Notes: generated from the letters alone by a model not told the origin. 64,000 bases of DNA from Erodium maritimum (GCA_963921825.1 OY997591.1:20455515-20519514); one strand, 5' to 3'. Counted from the stretch's first letter, positions 23,570-36,769 are shown. Program-made: numbers and translations.

Positions 23570-23790
23570 AAATTACACAAAATTCGCAAACCATATATAC
23601 TAAATCCGCAAAGCATATACATTAAATCAGCAAACCATATACACTAAATCCGCAAACCATATACACTAAATTTGCAAAACACACTAAATTCGCAAACCAT
23701 ATACACTAAATCCGCAAAACATATACACTAAATCCGCAAACCATATACACTAAATCCGCAAACCATATACACTAAATTTGCAAAAAGATA
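23570..23790 (-). repeat. tandem ~22-bp repeats, right arm
   Basis: About nine units of cgcaaaccatatacactaaat, the reverse complement of the left-arm unit. They expand the hairpin stem of the foldback element. Confidence 0.85.
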
Positions 23791-23813
23791 TCACACTTTT
23801 CGCACTCATATTC

Positions 23814-26772
23814 TGTCACGCCCCGATTTCAGCGAACCGAAACTAGGGACGCGAACGTTTAAAAAGTTACAAAACTGAAACCTGTTTTCGTTAAATCACT
23901 TTGAAAGTCAGTTTACTTCCACAAAAGAATATTATTTACATCTCAAACATAAGTCCCAACAATTGGACAAAACGAGGTACACGTCACTAGACTCGAAATT
24001 CCCAGAACCTGCTTCAAGCTCTTCAAGCTCCAGAAGCTCACCTAAACCAGCCTGCGAACGGTACCTGTAGGAAAAGCAGCTAGGGGTGAGCGTTCGCTCA
24101 CCACCACAGATAACAGACTGACTACGGCATAATTAGCAGACAATGCCGGTAACACCAACAATGACTCAAAAGACACACACACGACCCAAACCTTCCTCAA
24201 CTGACTCAACATTCGGACACGTGATGTAGACCCCACACTACGATCGACGACCTCCTCCAAGACACGACTGACCACACAATACCAAACAAGATCACAAAGG
24301 ATCGCAAACCAGCTGCTCAGTAACCAATCTCTGTATCCTGCCCTTTCCGATCCCAGTCGGTACAGGCGGTCGACCTGTCGCGCAACTTCCCCCGATCCCA
24401 GTCGGGGGGCTAACCCACAACCTCTCCGCTTCACCCGATCCCAGTCGGGTGGTTAGCCACACCCGCGCGTCCTTCCCCCGATCCCAGTCGGGGAGCTAGC
24501 CCACAACCCCTCCGCTTCTCCCGATCCCAGTCGGGAGGCTAGCTACACCACACAACCTCCACCAGTAACCAGTAACCAGTAACCAATCACAATCACAAAC
24601 AAGTTCAAACAGACAATAACGACACCGGTGACAACTCCACAGGCACTCAAGGCCAACAAAACACCGACAACCAAACACAGGTTCAACAACCCTACGGGCC
24701 CTCATGGCCACCCAAGACACCCACGATAAAGTACGGGTTCACAACCCCCACGGGCACTCACGGCCACTCAAAATACCGAAACGACAACACGGGCTCTCAT
24801 GGCCACCCAAGACTCAGCAATAATTAACACGGGCTCTCAAGGCCACCCAAACTCAATCAACAAATAACACGGGCTCTCAAGGCCACCCAAACTCAACAAC
24901 AAACAACACGCAACAACCTCCGGGCATGGTCATATGCCTCCAGTGAAACAGTTAACGCTAAGTTCTCTGCTCCTACGACACTACTAAGTGTCACATGCAC
25001 TTTCAGTAATCGCTACGTTCCCGTATCATGCATTTCTAATATTCGATAACCTAAATAACCCACGACACCCCGGTGTCACATGAAATTCTACAGTTAACTT
25101 TCCCTAGTCAGGGCCGAGATCCGGCTACTTTTCCCTACCTCAACTGAAGAGCAACCGCTACGCTTCCTAGCTGCTGACGTTCTGGCTTGCTACCTCCGGG
25201 CTTCACTTCGATCGAAGCCGGACGCTAAAGATAACACGAAAGCCATAATTAGAGGCGGTTCCTAGGTTAATTTAAAGGTCACGATTATTCCAGTTTTAAA
25301 ACCGACAGTAGTCCCTTAAACTCGAGCGGGATAAAAGCGGGGTCACGGTGAATCGGGTTGAGTACCCGAGCACCGAAAACGGTGCATGCGAGGCACAGTC
25401 CCAATGCACGAATCCCGAGGTCCAATTCAGCGGTCTGCTTTTGTTCCCTTTTAAACCCAAATTGCAGTCCATTTTAACAGCCCGACTATTCGTTCCACGC
25501 TCAACGGACCAAGATCCATTTTAAATCAAATCTGATTGTTCCCTTAAATCGATTTTCTAAAACCCAAGTTTTATTTCCGACGATTTCAGTCCCAAACCAT
25601 AAAACCAACGTCGTTTTAGTTTATTTCCTAACAAAACTGATTCTCAACTCCTCGATTTAAAACCGTTTTTAAAACCCAAATTGATTTTAATTCTCTTTTA
25701 TTTTAAATCCCCCTTTTTCCTTAAATCTGATTTTCGTTTTACAACCCTTTTCTTTCCAAATCTTGATTTCGATTCCAACCCAAACAGATCCAAAAAAAAC
25801 CACCTTTTACTCCAATCTGATTGTTGATTCAACATACTTCCCTTTTTAATTTAAAAACCGAACCAATATTAATCAATTTCTTTAGCATTTTTAACCCTCA
25901 ACATATCCAAATTTACACTTTCGTTTTTGGTACTAAAAGATTCAAAACACTAAAACCACAAGAAGGAACAACCTTCAAAATCAAACTCGTTTTATTTCCT
26001 TTTCCATTTGTTACACAAAGAACTAGTTTCAATAAAAACGTTAAGAATGAACACTTGCTATTAACAGATGGAAGGGAAAGGGGCTCGGGTTTCGAGTCCG
26101 GCCGGCCAACCTTACGGTTAAGGCTCACCGTAGGGGAGATGAGGGCGGCGGGGCACGGCGGCGGTGGCGGTGGTGGCCGTGGGCGCGGCGGGCACTCCGC
26201 CTCAGAATCGGACGGGTCTCACCAGATCCGGCGACGGCTCGGGACGAGGGAGGCGAGAGGAGCTCGGTGACGGCGGGGAACGGCCGTCGACAGCGGGTCT
26301 GGTCCGAGAAGACGAGGGAGAGAGGGGGGCTCGGTGGTCGGAAACGGAAGCGGTGGCGCCGTGGCTGGACGGAGACGGCCGAGAGGTGAGGGGCGGAGAA
26401 CGAAGGAGACGGCGGTGGTGGTCGATGCTGGCCGAAGAAGAGGGGAGACGGGGCGGCGTGGGGACGTGGTTGGGGTCGGAGAAGAAGGAGGGGGCTCGGC
26501 GTGGGGAAGACGGGAAGAGGAAGGTCGGCGTGGGGATGACGGGACGGCGAGGGCGAGAGGGCTGGCCGGGGCATCGCCGGCGACGGCGTGAGGAGGAGGG
26601 AGATGAGGGAGGGAGGCTGCGTGAACGAACAAGAGAGGGAGTGGGTTCTGAGCTGCCAAACCCTAATTGTTGGCTTATAAAGCCTGGGTTGGGCCGGGTC
26701 AACACTTGGGCCGGTTCTGACTCGGGCCGGGTCAGTCCGGTCCAGCCCTTTTTTTTTGAAGCGGTCTTCACA
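23814..26772 (-). mobile_element. solo LTR D
   Basis: On the minus strand it begins TGTGAAGACCGCTTC and ends GGGGCGTGACA. Perfect 5-bp duplications tattc lie at 23809-23813 and 26773-26777. It is 2,959 bp with no internal domain. Its 3' half (23814 to about 25240) resembles LTRs A-C, while its 5' half is shared only with LTR E. A GC-rich block at 26100-26650 gives long frames on both strands that have no supported protein. A minisatellite lies at 24680-24910. Confidence 0.92.
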
Positions 26773-27023
26773 TATTCACACATCCACACACGTATTCAAA
26801 AACACATCAAAATATATGCAATCCACTACTTGTTAGAAAGCTCTTGAAAAAATAAGAATATTGGCGCAAAAAAAAATTAAATCAGAGTTGAAATGAAGCG
26901 GGAAAAATTAAATTAATGAACTTGGTGGGGAAAAAAAGATGAGCATTTCTAAGCGTGACACGTGTCATGTTGTTGTTGAGTTCGCAAGTTCGCATTTTAA
27001 GAGGGGTTCGCACGTGAAAGCTT

Positions 27024-27056
<33 letters not shown>

Positions 27057-27057
<1 letters not shown>

Positions 27058-27118
27058 GCTATCAGGTACAAACCATAGGAATTGGTCAGAACATAGAACT
27101 GATCCCATCCATTGAAAT
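27057..27118 (+). repeat. left terminal inverted repeat of the large MULE
   Basis: About 62 bp. Its best conserved blocks are CTATCAGGTACAAACC and TCAGAACATAGAACT, both found at the right end and in the MITEs. Confidence 0.8.
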
Positions 27119-27639
27119 CGTTATTTGGATGGTTGAGATTCAATTTGCGATTTGTATATCACGCGCGCTACTCCATTCCAGAATCGTTTTGTTGTTCGGT
27201 TTTGAGGGTAATTCAGACTTTACAGTACAATATTCAATCGTATATATCTTAGTTTTAGGGAAATAAAATCACATGTTCCTTATTTTACGTAGTTATCTGA
27301 TTTTGTATTTTTGGGAACTTTGAGTTTAAGGAATATTCAAACACTACAATCATATTTGATTTGATATACATCATTAAACTATAAACATAATATAAGATTT
27401 CGACTTATTCATAATTCAATAGCCCGATTCGTTTACTGTAACTGGAGAATGGAGAACAACGAGAACAACGTTAGAGTAATGGAAAAAAAACAAGCAGAAT
27501 TCGAAGAAGCAAGCTACGAATAAGAGTGGAAAGAAGTTACGTCGTCCATTCTTGTTGTTTGGTGGTGAGTATATATATATATATCCTACATACAATGTGT
27601 GTTTATCTGATATGAAATGTATGTGCTATTATTTTTGGT

Positions 27640-28440
27640 TCATCAGGGTAGTGCAATGTATGTTTAGCCTTTTTATTATGTGTATGTAGTTAATCGTTAG
27701 TAAGTATGATTATAAACTGCGTTCATCGTCTTATGGATGCACAATTAATAGGGTAGTGGAATGCAAACTATACATGTGGATTGTATGTAAAAACAACCCT
27801 ATATCCCCCAGTAAATGGTGTTGTTATTTGTTATTAACCCCAGATGTATGTTTATGTTTTTAACTATGTGTGTATTGATTTGTATGAATTATTTTTTAGG
27901 GTGGTTATGTGCATTTATCGAATTATGGATGTATAATTGTTTAGGGGAGTGGACTGCAAATTAAGTCTATGCAACGTGGGTACAAATAACTACAATGTCC
28001 CAATAGTATAGGGTAGTAACTTGTAAGTCATTTCAGATGTATGTTTAGCCGTTTTTGTATGTTTATATTTAACTTTGTGATTCAACAGGGTGTTAAAATT
28101 CATTTATTGTATTATGGATGCATAATTTAATAGTGTATGCGACTTAAACGTATAAGTGTAAACCGTATGTAACAAGTAGTGATTTGTAAGACAGTCCCAA
28201 TGTATGTTATGGTCCCAACAGTATAGTGTAGTAACTTGTAAGTCATTCCGGATGTATGTTTAGATTTGTGTTTATGTGTGTATTGAGTTTTGTGATTTAC
28301 TAGGGTGTTAAAATGCATATATTGAATTATGGATGCATAATTAAATAGGGTAGGCGACTGCAACAAATAATATGAAACAAGTAGTAATGTCTAAGACTGT
28401 CCCAAGGTATGCTTAGCTTTTTTTATTATGTGTGTATTGT
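27640..28440 (+). repeat. subterminal tandem repeats, left end of the MULE
   Basis: Four diverged units of ~180-220 bp share ttatggatgcataatt, a tagggtagtggactgcaa-like segment, and cagatgtatgtttagc. They precede the protease gene and may be transposase binding region, leader or both. Confidence 0.6.
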
Positions 28441-29401
28441 TATGTGTGTTTCTTTAGGGTGGTAAACTGCATTGTTTTTTTGTGGTATTAAATTTTCGTC
28501 AACCTAGTGAAATTTGTTTTGATTTTGGTACAGATGATCCAGACTTTCAGACAACTCCTGATGTACCGGAATCCAGTGATGATAATGTACCGATTGCCCA
28601 GGTACGCAATAAGAAGTTGAAGGCACCTGTTCGGGTCGAAGTTTGTCGAGCCGGGCCGAAAAGAAAGAGGAGGTCTGGTCCGATATCACCTGGAGATGAT
28701 GTTGGTGCACGTGACAGAGAACGTGTGTTGGAGAAGAAGGCAAAGCATCCAAAATTTACTAAGCAAAACAGGAAGGACCTCATAAAGGCAAGATGTTCGA
28801 CACTCCCGTTGCTGCACACGAGGGCATCGCCTAAATCGCTGACTCAGGTTATTGCTACCTTTAATGATGCCCAGAGATAGGCGGTCCAGGCTATAGGGTT
28901 TGGATACATGCTGCAGTTGGGGGTCAATAACATCCCTCATGCACTGGCATATTTCTTGGTGGAGAATTTTGATTTTGCCAACATGTCGTTGTCCCTGAAC
29001 GATGGTAGGCAGTCGCTACGTATCACGGACCGCGAAGTGCATGACACCCTTGGGATACCGAAGGGCGAAAGGATTGTTGAATCTAGTCTATTTGCAGTAA
29101 AGAATCTACCCGAGTTCGATGCGTGGCGCAGTCAATTTCAAAGTAATGCCCTCACAACAAAAGTCTTGACTGGTAGGATGATGACACAGACAACAGGTTG
29201 TGATGATTTCAAACGCAATTTTATGGTGTTGTTTGTCACCACTATGATAGGGTATGGGTTTGACAACATGGTGAACCTGTCTTGTTTCCAAGCGACTGTG
29301 GACGTTGATCGAATATGATCATTTAATTGGTGCTAGTTAGTGGTGCAGAAGCTTGCGAGTTCAAAGACAGATTGGGTTTACCAGAGCAAGGGGTCTCGTT
29401 T

Positions 29402-32400
29402 TGTGAAGACCGCTTCGAAAAAAGAAAAAAAAAACCCTGTTGGGTCGGACCGGGTCGGACCGGACCCGACCAGCAACCCGGCCAGGCCTGACCCAACCGA
29501 GCAAACCGGCCAGACCCAGCCCGAGCAGGCCCGACCAACTCCTCCTTTCTCGCTTGGGCCGTGCGGCCCAGTCTGTGTCTGAGGCCCAGGTGGAGTCGGC
29601 CCGCCCTATTTAAAGGGAACATTAGGGTTCTGAAACCCTATTCTCACCTCTCCTTCCTTCACAGTGCAGCCTCCCTCTTCCCTCACTCCTTCTTCTTCGT
29701 CTCTTCGAACCTCCCCCGACCTCGTCCTCTCTGCTTCGCCGTTTCGGTCGCCGTCACCGGCCACACCTCGCATCTCCGACCTCCCTCTCCCATCGCCACC
29801 ACACGGCCGCCACGCCTCCCAACCCCGACCTCCCTCTCCTCTCCCGTTCCCGACCCTCTCCCTCCTATGGTTCGAGACCTCCCTTCCCACGACCACGCCG
29901 CCGGCCAGATCTTCTCCTCCGTCCGATTTTCCGACCACACCAGCCGCCGCCCGAACCACCGCCTCCGACCACCGTGAACCCTTCCTCCGTCGCCTCCCTC
30001 TCGAAGCCGTAGCCTCCGCCCCTCTACCTTCCTCTTCTACGTTGAGACCCGACCCCGCCGGTACCGTCCTCCTCAACGTCGCCGGCGCTTACCAGATCCG
30101 GCGAGCTACGGCCGGATTCGTCCAGATCTGAGGGGGAACCCTCAGCCGCGCCCCGTCGCGCCCAAAACCACCACCACCGCCGCTCCCTCCGCCGTGCTCC
30201 ACCACCTCATCTTCCACGGTGAGGTTCTCACCACGAGGTTTGGTCGCCGGCGGCGTCTCCGTCGGTGGCCGACCGGTTTCAAACCCGAGCCCCTCGTTTT
30301 CGGTTTCCCGTATTGATTAAATTCGAGTCAATGTGGATCTGATTGAGGGAAATTATGTCGGTTAAACATGCTAAAGAACTGTTTAAATTTTAGAACTGAT
30401 TTTAAATCGAAAAGGGAAACAATTGAATCAAGATCAGATTGGAGTAATAGATGGATTTTGATTCTGCTTTGGTTGAAATCGAAATCACGGTTTTGGAAAG
30501 AAAAGGTTGTAAAACGGAAAATCAAATTTAAGAAAAAGGGTTTTAAAATGAAATGGAATTAAAATCAATTCGGTTTTAAAAACGGTTTTAAATCGAGGAG
30601 TTTGTGAATCTAATTTGTAAACGGGATTTAGGGACGGTTGTTCAAAAACCGAACTTAATTCATTTTGGGGTCAAAAGATCGGAACAGAAACAGATTTGAA
30701 ATAAAAGGGATTTTGATTTAAAACAAAAGCCGTTCTGTTTTGAAAAAGGGTTATTAATCGGATTTAGGAACGACTCGGGATTTCTGGGTAAAATGGACTG
30801 CTTTTTGGGTTAAAAAGGAACAAAAGCGGACCGCTGAATCGGACCTCGGGATTCGTGCATTGGGACCGTGCCTCGCATGCACCGGTTTCGGTGCTCGGGT
30901 ACTCAAACCCGATTCGCCGTGACCCCGCTTTTAGCCCGCTCGAGTTTAAAGGACAATTGTCGGGTCTAGACTGGATTAATCGTAACCTTTAATTTAGCGG
31001 TGGAACCGTCATTAATTTATGGCTTTCGTGTTATCTTTTGAGTCCGGCTTCGATCGAAGTGAAGCTCGGAGGTAGCGAGCCAGAACGTCAGCAGCTAGGA
31101 AGCGTAGCAGTTGCTCTTCAGTTGAGGTAGGGAAAAGTAGCCGGATCTCGGCCCTGATTAGGGAAAGTTAACAGTAGAATTGCATGTGACATCGGGGTGT
31201 CGTGGGTTAAGTAGGTTCGTCGTTTATTAGAAAAGCATGATACGGGATTGTAGCGTTTAAGAGAAAAGCATGTGACACTTAGTAGTGTCGTAGGAACAGA
31301 GAACGTAGCGATAATTGATTTACTGGAGGCATATGACCATGCCCGGAGGTTGTTGGTGAAACTAGTGATATTAGGACTGTTGGAGGCGTCGAGTATGCAG
31401 GAGGTTGTTGTGCGTTATTTATTGTTGAGTTTGGGTGGCCTTGAGAGCCCGTGTTATTTATTGTTGAGTTTGGGTGGCCTTGAGAGCCCGTGTTATTTGT
31501 TGTTGAGTTTGGGTGGCCTTGAGAGCCCGTGTTATTTATTGTTGAGTTTGGGTGGCCTTGAGAGCCCGTGTATTTAAATTGGTGTCTTGAGTGGCCGTGA
31601 GTGCCGTGGGGTTGTTGAACCCGATTCTTGACCGTTGGTGTGTCTTGAGTGGCAGTGAGTGCCGTGGGGTTGTTGAACCCGAGTCTTGACCGTTAGTGTG
31701 TCTTGAGTGGCAGTGAGTGCCGTGGGGTTGTTGAACCCGAGTCTTGACCGTTAGTGTGTCTTGAGTGGCAGTGAGTGCCCGTGGGGTTGTTGAACCCGAG
31801 TCTTGACCGTTGGTGTGTCTTGAGTGGCAGTGAGTGCCGTGGGGTTGTTGAACCCGAGTCTTGACCGTTAGTGTGTCTTGAGTGGCAGTGAGTGCCTGTG
31901 GGGTTGTTGAACCCGAGTCTTGACCGTTGGTGTGTCTTGAGTGGTAGTGAGTCCCCGTGGGGTTGTTGAACCCGAGTCTTGACTGTTGAGGTGTCTTGAA
32001 TGGCCTTGAGTGCCTGTGTGATTGAATTTGCTTGTAATTGTGATTGTGATTGCGGATCCCGGTAGGTTGCAAGCATTCTTTGGCTGGCCTGACCAAATTT
32101 GAGTATCAACGGGTTGCAAGCATTCTTTGGCTGACCTGACATGGTTTGAGTAACACAGGTTGCAAGCATTCTTTGGCTGGCCTGGTCCGAGTTTGAGTAT
32201 CACAGGTTGTAAGCATTCTTTGGCTAGCCTGATCCGTGTTCGTGTGAGTGGGAGAGGTTACTGAGCAGCTGGTATGCGATCCTTTGTGATTTTGTTTGGT
32301 GTGCGATCCCTTGTGATCTGTTTGGTGTTGTGTAGCTGTCGTTTGAGTCCTTGGGAGAGGTCGTCAATTGTTGTGTCGGGTCTACTTACGTGGTTGAGTG

Positions 32401-32836
32401 TTGAGTCGTTCGAGGAAGGTCACCGTGGGAGTTTGTCAGTCGGAGTACTTGAGTTGGGGACGGTGATCCCCGGAATTGAGTCTGTTGTGGGTGTTATAGG
32501 CTTTGTCTGCTAATTATGCCGTAGTCAGTCTGTTATCCGCGGTGGTGAGCGAACGCTCACCCCAAGCTGCTTTTCCTACAGGTACCGTTCGTAGGCTGGA
32601 CTAGGTGAGCTCCTGAAGCTGGTAGAGCTCGGAGCGGAGTCTGGTCTTTATTTTTGTTGAGTCTAGTGACGGATAGTGTACCATGTCCACTTGTTGGGAC
32701 GCTTTTGTATTGTAAATATTATTCTTTTGATGACAAATTGGTAATTTTAAAGTATCGATTCAAAGCAGGTTTCAAATGATTTATTGTTTTAAAAGTTCGC
32801 GTCCTAAGTTCGGTTTACTTAAATTGGGGCGTGACA
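29402..32836 (+). mobile_element. solo LTR E
   Basis: It begins TGTGAAGACCGCTTCG and ends GGGGCGTGACA, with perfect duplications cgttt at 29397-29401 and 32837-32841. At 3,435 bp it is the longest of the five solo LTRs. Its 5' half matches only LTR D. It splits an exon of the protease gene in codons for residues GSRFIQRP. The frames at 29561-30131 lie in GC-rich LTR sequence and are not genes. Confidence 0.93.
31415..32010 (+). repeat. two-stage minisatellite in solo LTR E
   Basis: Four to five 39-bp units (ttgagtttgggtggccttga core) are followed by about seven ~58-bp units (gtgtcttgagtggcagtgag core with gttgttgaacccgagtcttg). A third array of ~47-bp units (ggttgcaagcattctttggc) follows at 32060-32230. 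Confidence 0.88.
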
Positions 32837-35364
32837 CGTTTATTCAACGACCCAATTACATTTCTACTGGTGAGTTTCTATACTTGTGCTTTGTCGAATT
32901 TTTTATTTATATCTCCATATAGTATAATGTCTATTATGGTATAGTTGTTGTTCTTAACATACATTTCACATCATGCCGTTGTTCTATTTGGACCGTGTTC
33001 AAGTTGGTATACCTATTGTTCCAAGGGCGTGGCCATCATTAATCGGATGGACTACTGATTTGGTCAATGACAGGGAAACTTTGGAGATTGAGTTAGAGGG
33101 ATTCGGGAAGGGTCATTTAGTCACTGAGCCTCCTCTTGTTCCTGATGTTCATGCTGATGTCAACCATAACGGTAATGGTTCTGAAAACCCCGTTATAGTA
33201 GAAGAACCTACATATGGCGGTATGCCTAAGGTAAATACGCATTACATTAATGTAGTACATTTGCTTCGTTATAATTGTATATACGGATTATATACAAACA
33301 TACATATGACTTGCGCACGACATACAATCGATGGTAACATTCAATTGTATTATGTATTCAGGGGTTTGTTGAAAGATGTTGTGCATCCATGAAGAAGTAT
33401 ACTGAGGCCATAACAGAGTTTACGGATATTATCCGTGAGGGACAACAAGATGACTGTGAAGCTGAATTGTTCAAGCGTATTGGCGAATTGGTCGACAGGA
33501 TAGCCCAAAGAAAACCATCTGATGATCACACCACACAAACAGAACATATTTTGCCCACACAAGACCCGTGGTTTGATATTCCTGGCGTGTGGGATACTAT
33601 AATCAGTTTGGAGAAAGCTCAGCAGCATGCAGCTACTGGGTTTGCACCATCTTTCGACCTCATACCACCATCTCAACAAACACCCACAATACAGAAACGA
33701 CGTGTCTCAGATACCAACAATTCAACATGCAAAGGAATACGATCAAGTAGCTAGGACATTGTCGTTTGAAGGAACTGATGTGGTGGATTCACTTGGGGAG
33801 ATAATTGCTAACTACTCTTGCCTGCAGGATACAATTGTGCATCCACACATTGATCACACTGCAGTGAATAGCACTGTTCGTGCGGATCTTATTGTTAATG
33901 AGCAGAACATAGGAGTTCACAATGTAGGTCCAGTTGGTCCCAATGTTGTTAACAACAACACTGTATGTGTTCCAAAAAAATCTGAACGACTACCCGTTCC
34001 GTCCTACAAACTGCTATCGCCATATGTTGACAGGCAAACAAAGTTTGATCTCCCCATACAAACCGAGGAACAACAGATCGACGAGTGGATTTGCCTGAGT
34101 GAGGGAGATGAGTTGTAAGTATGCTTATTTTTATTGTTTATTATGTTTGTTTTCCTGTAGGTAGTATGTTGGGACAATTTAATTGGTCATTTTAACCCCA
34201 AATTAATCATGTGTGATGTTCATGCAGGGAATTGTTGTATGAATGTGAACCCTTTTGTATCAATAGGGATTGCATGCAGACATTGTTGCCGAATTTAGAA
34301 CTGGATGCGCAGGTTGTCGATTCATGGTGCAACTACTTGAACCACCTCGAAGAGATCAAGAGCAACACTTCTCCAGCTAGATTCTTTCTGTCGGCGCAAG
34401 CTAGCGTACGTAATTATCGGACTGCATTAAATATCATATATAAATTGTTGTTCATGTAGTGAACTAACACATCATTTTTGTAGGTTTGGTATGACCAATT
34501 CGCTAACAACAGTAATTTTGAGGCACAATTCCAAGCAGAGACCAAGCCATTCAAATTTAGCTGGAAGGATTTGGATCTGGTGGGTATCATTTCTGTGTTT
34601 TTTATATCAAATACACCTTCAGTAATGATGTACGAGTATTTTATCTGTTATCCCACCGCAGGTATTCATGGTTATATTACAGAACAAACATTTCACATTG
34701 ATGTGTATCGATCTGGGAAGGGCTGTCATTGAGATTTTTGACAACTTCAAGACACTTGTGGATGACGATTCCCGTTATGATGGGATACATAGTGCTATGG
34801 TACGCTCTTCACATTATTACATGCGATTTGTTTATTCTTAATGGACGTATGATGTTGTTTTTCATATACACAACGTGACAACATTGTTAATGTAATGAGG
34901 AAAGATGATAAAATACGTAACACCAAGTTGGCCGATAGAATCAGTGCAGCCCCTATTCACCGTGTTCATGTCCCATGGGAGTCAACCAAGAAATTTGTTG
35001 ACTGTGGGGTGTTCACCATGTGGCACATGGAGTCATACCTCGGTTATGGTCAATGGGCTGGGAAGCTTAAACAAGATAATGTAAGTACAGTCGAACTAAT
35101 ACTTTTTTGACCTTATAGAAATTTTTGTCACATACTTACGTTGTCGTGTACCCATATGTGGTCAATGCATGTACAATGAAGACTGCTCAGATACTACAGT
35201 TACGAAAGCGGTTCATGTTCAAGTTGTTAACGTTCGAAAGGAATTCACTATGGGAGAAAAAAATCAAATTGGCGGTTCGTGATTATTTCAAACAGCAGAA
35301 TAAGGTCTTTAGGTTCAAACCTAAGTACAAGGCGTTACTTCCTGTGAAGCACCGACGGGCATGA

Positions 35365-36064
35365 TGCTTTGCATTAGATGTTTCACACATTCCATTTTAA
35401 TACTTTAGTAGACTGTTTGGACATATTTTATTGCTTGGACCGAGTTAGCTTTTCCCGAATATTAATTTTTAAATATTAGTATTATATTCCACATGCCTAT
35501 CTACAATTGTTTTACTGCTCAGAAACATAACTATAGTCCCGATCATGCATACATTACAAATATGCCTTCCTGTACTGTAGGGTCTTATTACCACGTTTAA
35601 TAGTAATTCATAACATTGTATGTTTTAACTATATGCGTTAATACCGTAGTTTTCAAAACGTAATAATCTTATATTCCGTATCTTCCATATTATAACATTG
35701 TTGTTTGATCTATCTATTGGTCTCATATAAATTTCAGTAATCACACACAAATTACAAGAACAAGAACAAACATATACATTGTAGTATACATACAACTCCA
35801 TTTTATTTTACTCCCACACATCAATTTGTTCCACATTTCAGTTTACCCCCCTTTAGTTTCAAACTGAATGTTGCGTGTATATCAATTTTCACCCATAACA
35901 ACATATAGTTTGTCATAAATGCATTTATAAATATTTAAAGTCACTTACAAATTATTTGTTTCCTTAACTAATACAACTATATTGTAAAAATAACTCATCA
36001 CATTCCTTATTTTTCTCCACAACCCCCACTTTCCCTATTACTTCTCCACAACGTTTCGGTTACC
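35365..36064. other. intergenic region before the first acidic gene
   Basis: AT-rich. The last ~130 bases resemble the region upstream of the second acidic gene (39000-39180), including ccacaacccc and ttccctatt blocks, which indicates a duplicated promoter. Confidence 0.5.
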
Positions 36065-36071
36065 TATAAAA
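36065..36071 (+). promoter_or_regulatory. TATA box of the first acidic gene
   Basis: TATAAAA lies 96 bases before the ATG at 36161. The duplicate copy has ctatatcaaccc at the same place, a weakened box. Confidence 0.5.
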
Positions 36072-36160
36072 CCACCCTCATGCAATCGACTTTTCATATT
36101 CTCATCAGAATCCGATCTTCACTTTCCCTCACACCCGAAACTCCAACTCCAACTCTAACC

Positions 36161-36769
36161 ATGCCCAAGAAATCCGCCGACTTTGGCAACTACATCAGGC
36201 CCGACCGTATGCAAATCCCCAAAGGTGACATACCAACATCCGATTCCGACTTATACTTGTCGGAATCGGAGCCTGATTTTGACCCACTCCACACGGACTC
36301 CGGCGAAGTGGACATGCAATCGGATTCTTCATCTGATGGACATGCAAAAGACATCCCCGTCCTCCCTCTTGCTGACGGCCTTGAGGATGACTCCGATGAA
36401 GTCCCTCCTACTCCCAGGGCCATCGTGGAGGCCAAAGGGACGGGTTCTGACATCGCCCAGTCCTCCAACGCGATGAACAGCCATACCCTCAAAAGGAAGC
36501 GGTGGGTGTCGGAGGAAGGAGACGATCAGTCTCAGGATGCCGAGTCAAGCCCCAAGCCCAAGCGACAGCACCTCGATCCCGCACTGTATTCTTTGACTGA
36601 GGCAGAGAAGGCGTTTTTCGACGCTCTGGAGGCGGAAGAGGAGGCCGAGCTCAAGACTTTAGATGAACAGGAGGAGGACTCCAAGGACTCCGATGTCTCT
36701 GATGAGGAACAGGATGAGGAGGACGACTACTATGGTGATGCTGAAGACTCCGATTTAGACGACAACTAG
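36161..36769 (+). CDS. acidic nuclear-type protein of the MULE, intact copy
   Basis: This frame encodes 202 residues. I start it at 36161 because the paralogue at 39280 begins at the equivalent codon; an in-frame ATG at 36080 would add 27 residues. The N-terminus has RPDRMQIPKGDIPTSDSDLY and SESEPDFDPLH. A basic nuclear-localisation-like motif LKRKRW lies near residue 110 and KPKRQ near 135. The C-terminal third is a Glu/Ala helix (LTEAEKAFFDALEAEEEAE) running into an almost pure Asp/Glu/Ser tail ending DSDLDDN. No catalytic domain is visible. The tail recalls histone-binding or HMG-type acidic tails. I do not know its function. It lies between the protease and transposase genes and has a diverged tandem copy. 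Confidence 0.7.
   Translation: MPKKSADFGNYIRPDRMQIPKGDIPTSDSDLYLSESEPDFDPLHTDSGEVDMQSDSSSDGHAKDIPVLPLADGLEDDSDEVPPTPRAIVEAKGTGSDIAQSSNAMNSHTLKRKRWVSEEGDDQSQDAESSPKPKRQHLDPALYSLTEAEKAFFDALEAEEEAELKTLDEQEEDSKDSDVSDEEQDEEDDYYGDAEDSDLDDN

Larger units (their letters stand above)
22555..27026. mobile_element. foldback TIR element, split by solo LTR D
   Basis: The left end is GGAGAGCAATCAGATGCGAACC and the right end, reverse complemented, is GGGAAGCTTTCACGTGCGAACC. The left arm (22555 to about 22980) is the reverse complement of the right arm (about 23550-23813 plus 26778-27026), including the segment around 22700-22800 repeated at 26770-26880. Without solo LTR D it is about 1.5 kb, with arms of 400-500 bp that could fold into a long hairpin. 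No protein is encoded. (TA)n runs flank it. Confidence 0.8.
28456..35364 (+). pseudogene. Ulp1-like C48 cysteine protease gene of the MULE
   Basis: A multi-exon gene. The N-terminal part (28482-29396, resuming at 32842) carries the residues GVNNIPHALAYFLVENFDF; a later exon near 32973 has LFYLDRVQVGIPIVPRAWP, a pattern common in plant Ulp-like transposon proteins. Well-placed exons are 33362-34125, 34229-34405, 34484-34579, 34662-34799 and a last part ending at 35364. The protease triad is visible: His in KHFTLMCIDL (34689), Asp in EIFDN (34740) and Cys in FVDCGVF (35003). Such enzymes cleave SUMO-like proteins. In-frame stops at 28878, 29316 and 29334, a frame change near 33700 and solo LTR E make this copy inactive. 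Exon ends near 32970 and 34870 lack a clear AG acceptor. Confidence 0.78.

Noticed and set aside
26125..26847. Long Pro/Ser/Arg-rich frames on both strands
   Set aside because: GC-rich 5' half of solo LTR D; no domain, and the frames do not correspond to those in LTR E.
29561..30131. Ser/Pro-rich frames of up to 156 codons
   Set aside because: Part of solo LTR E, low complexity, and open on both strands.
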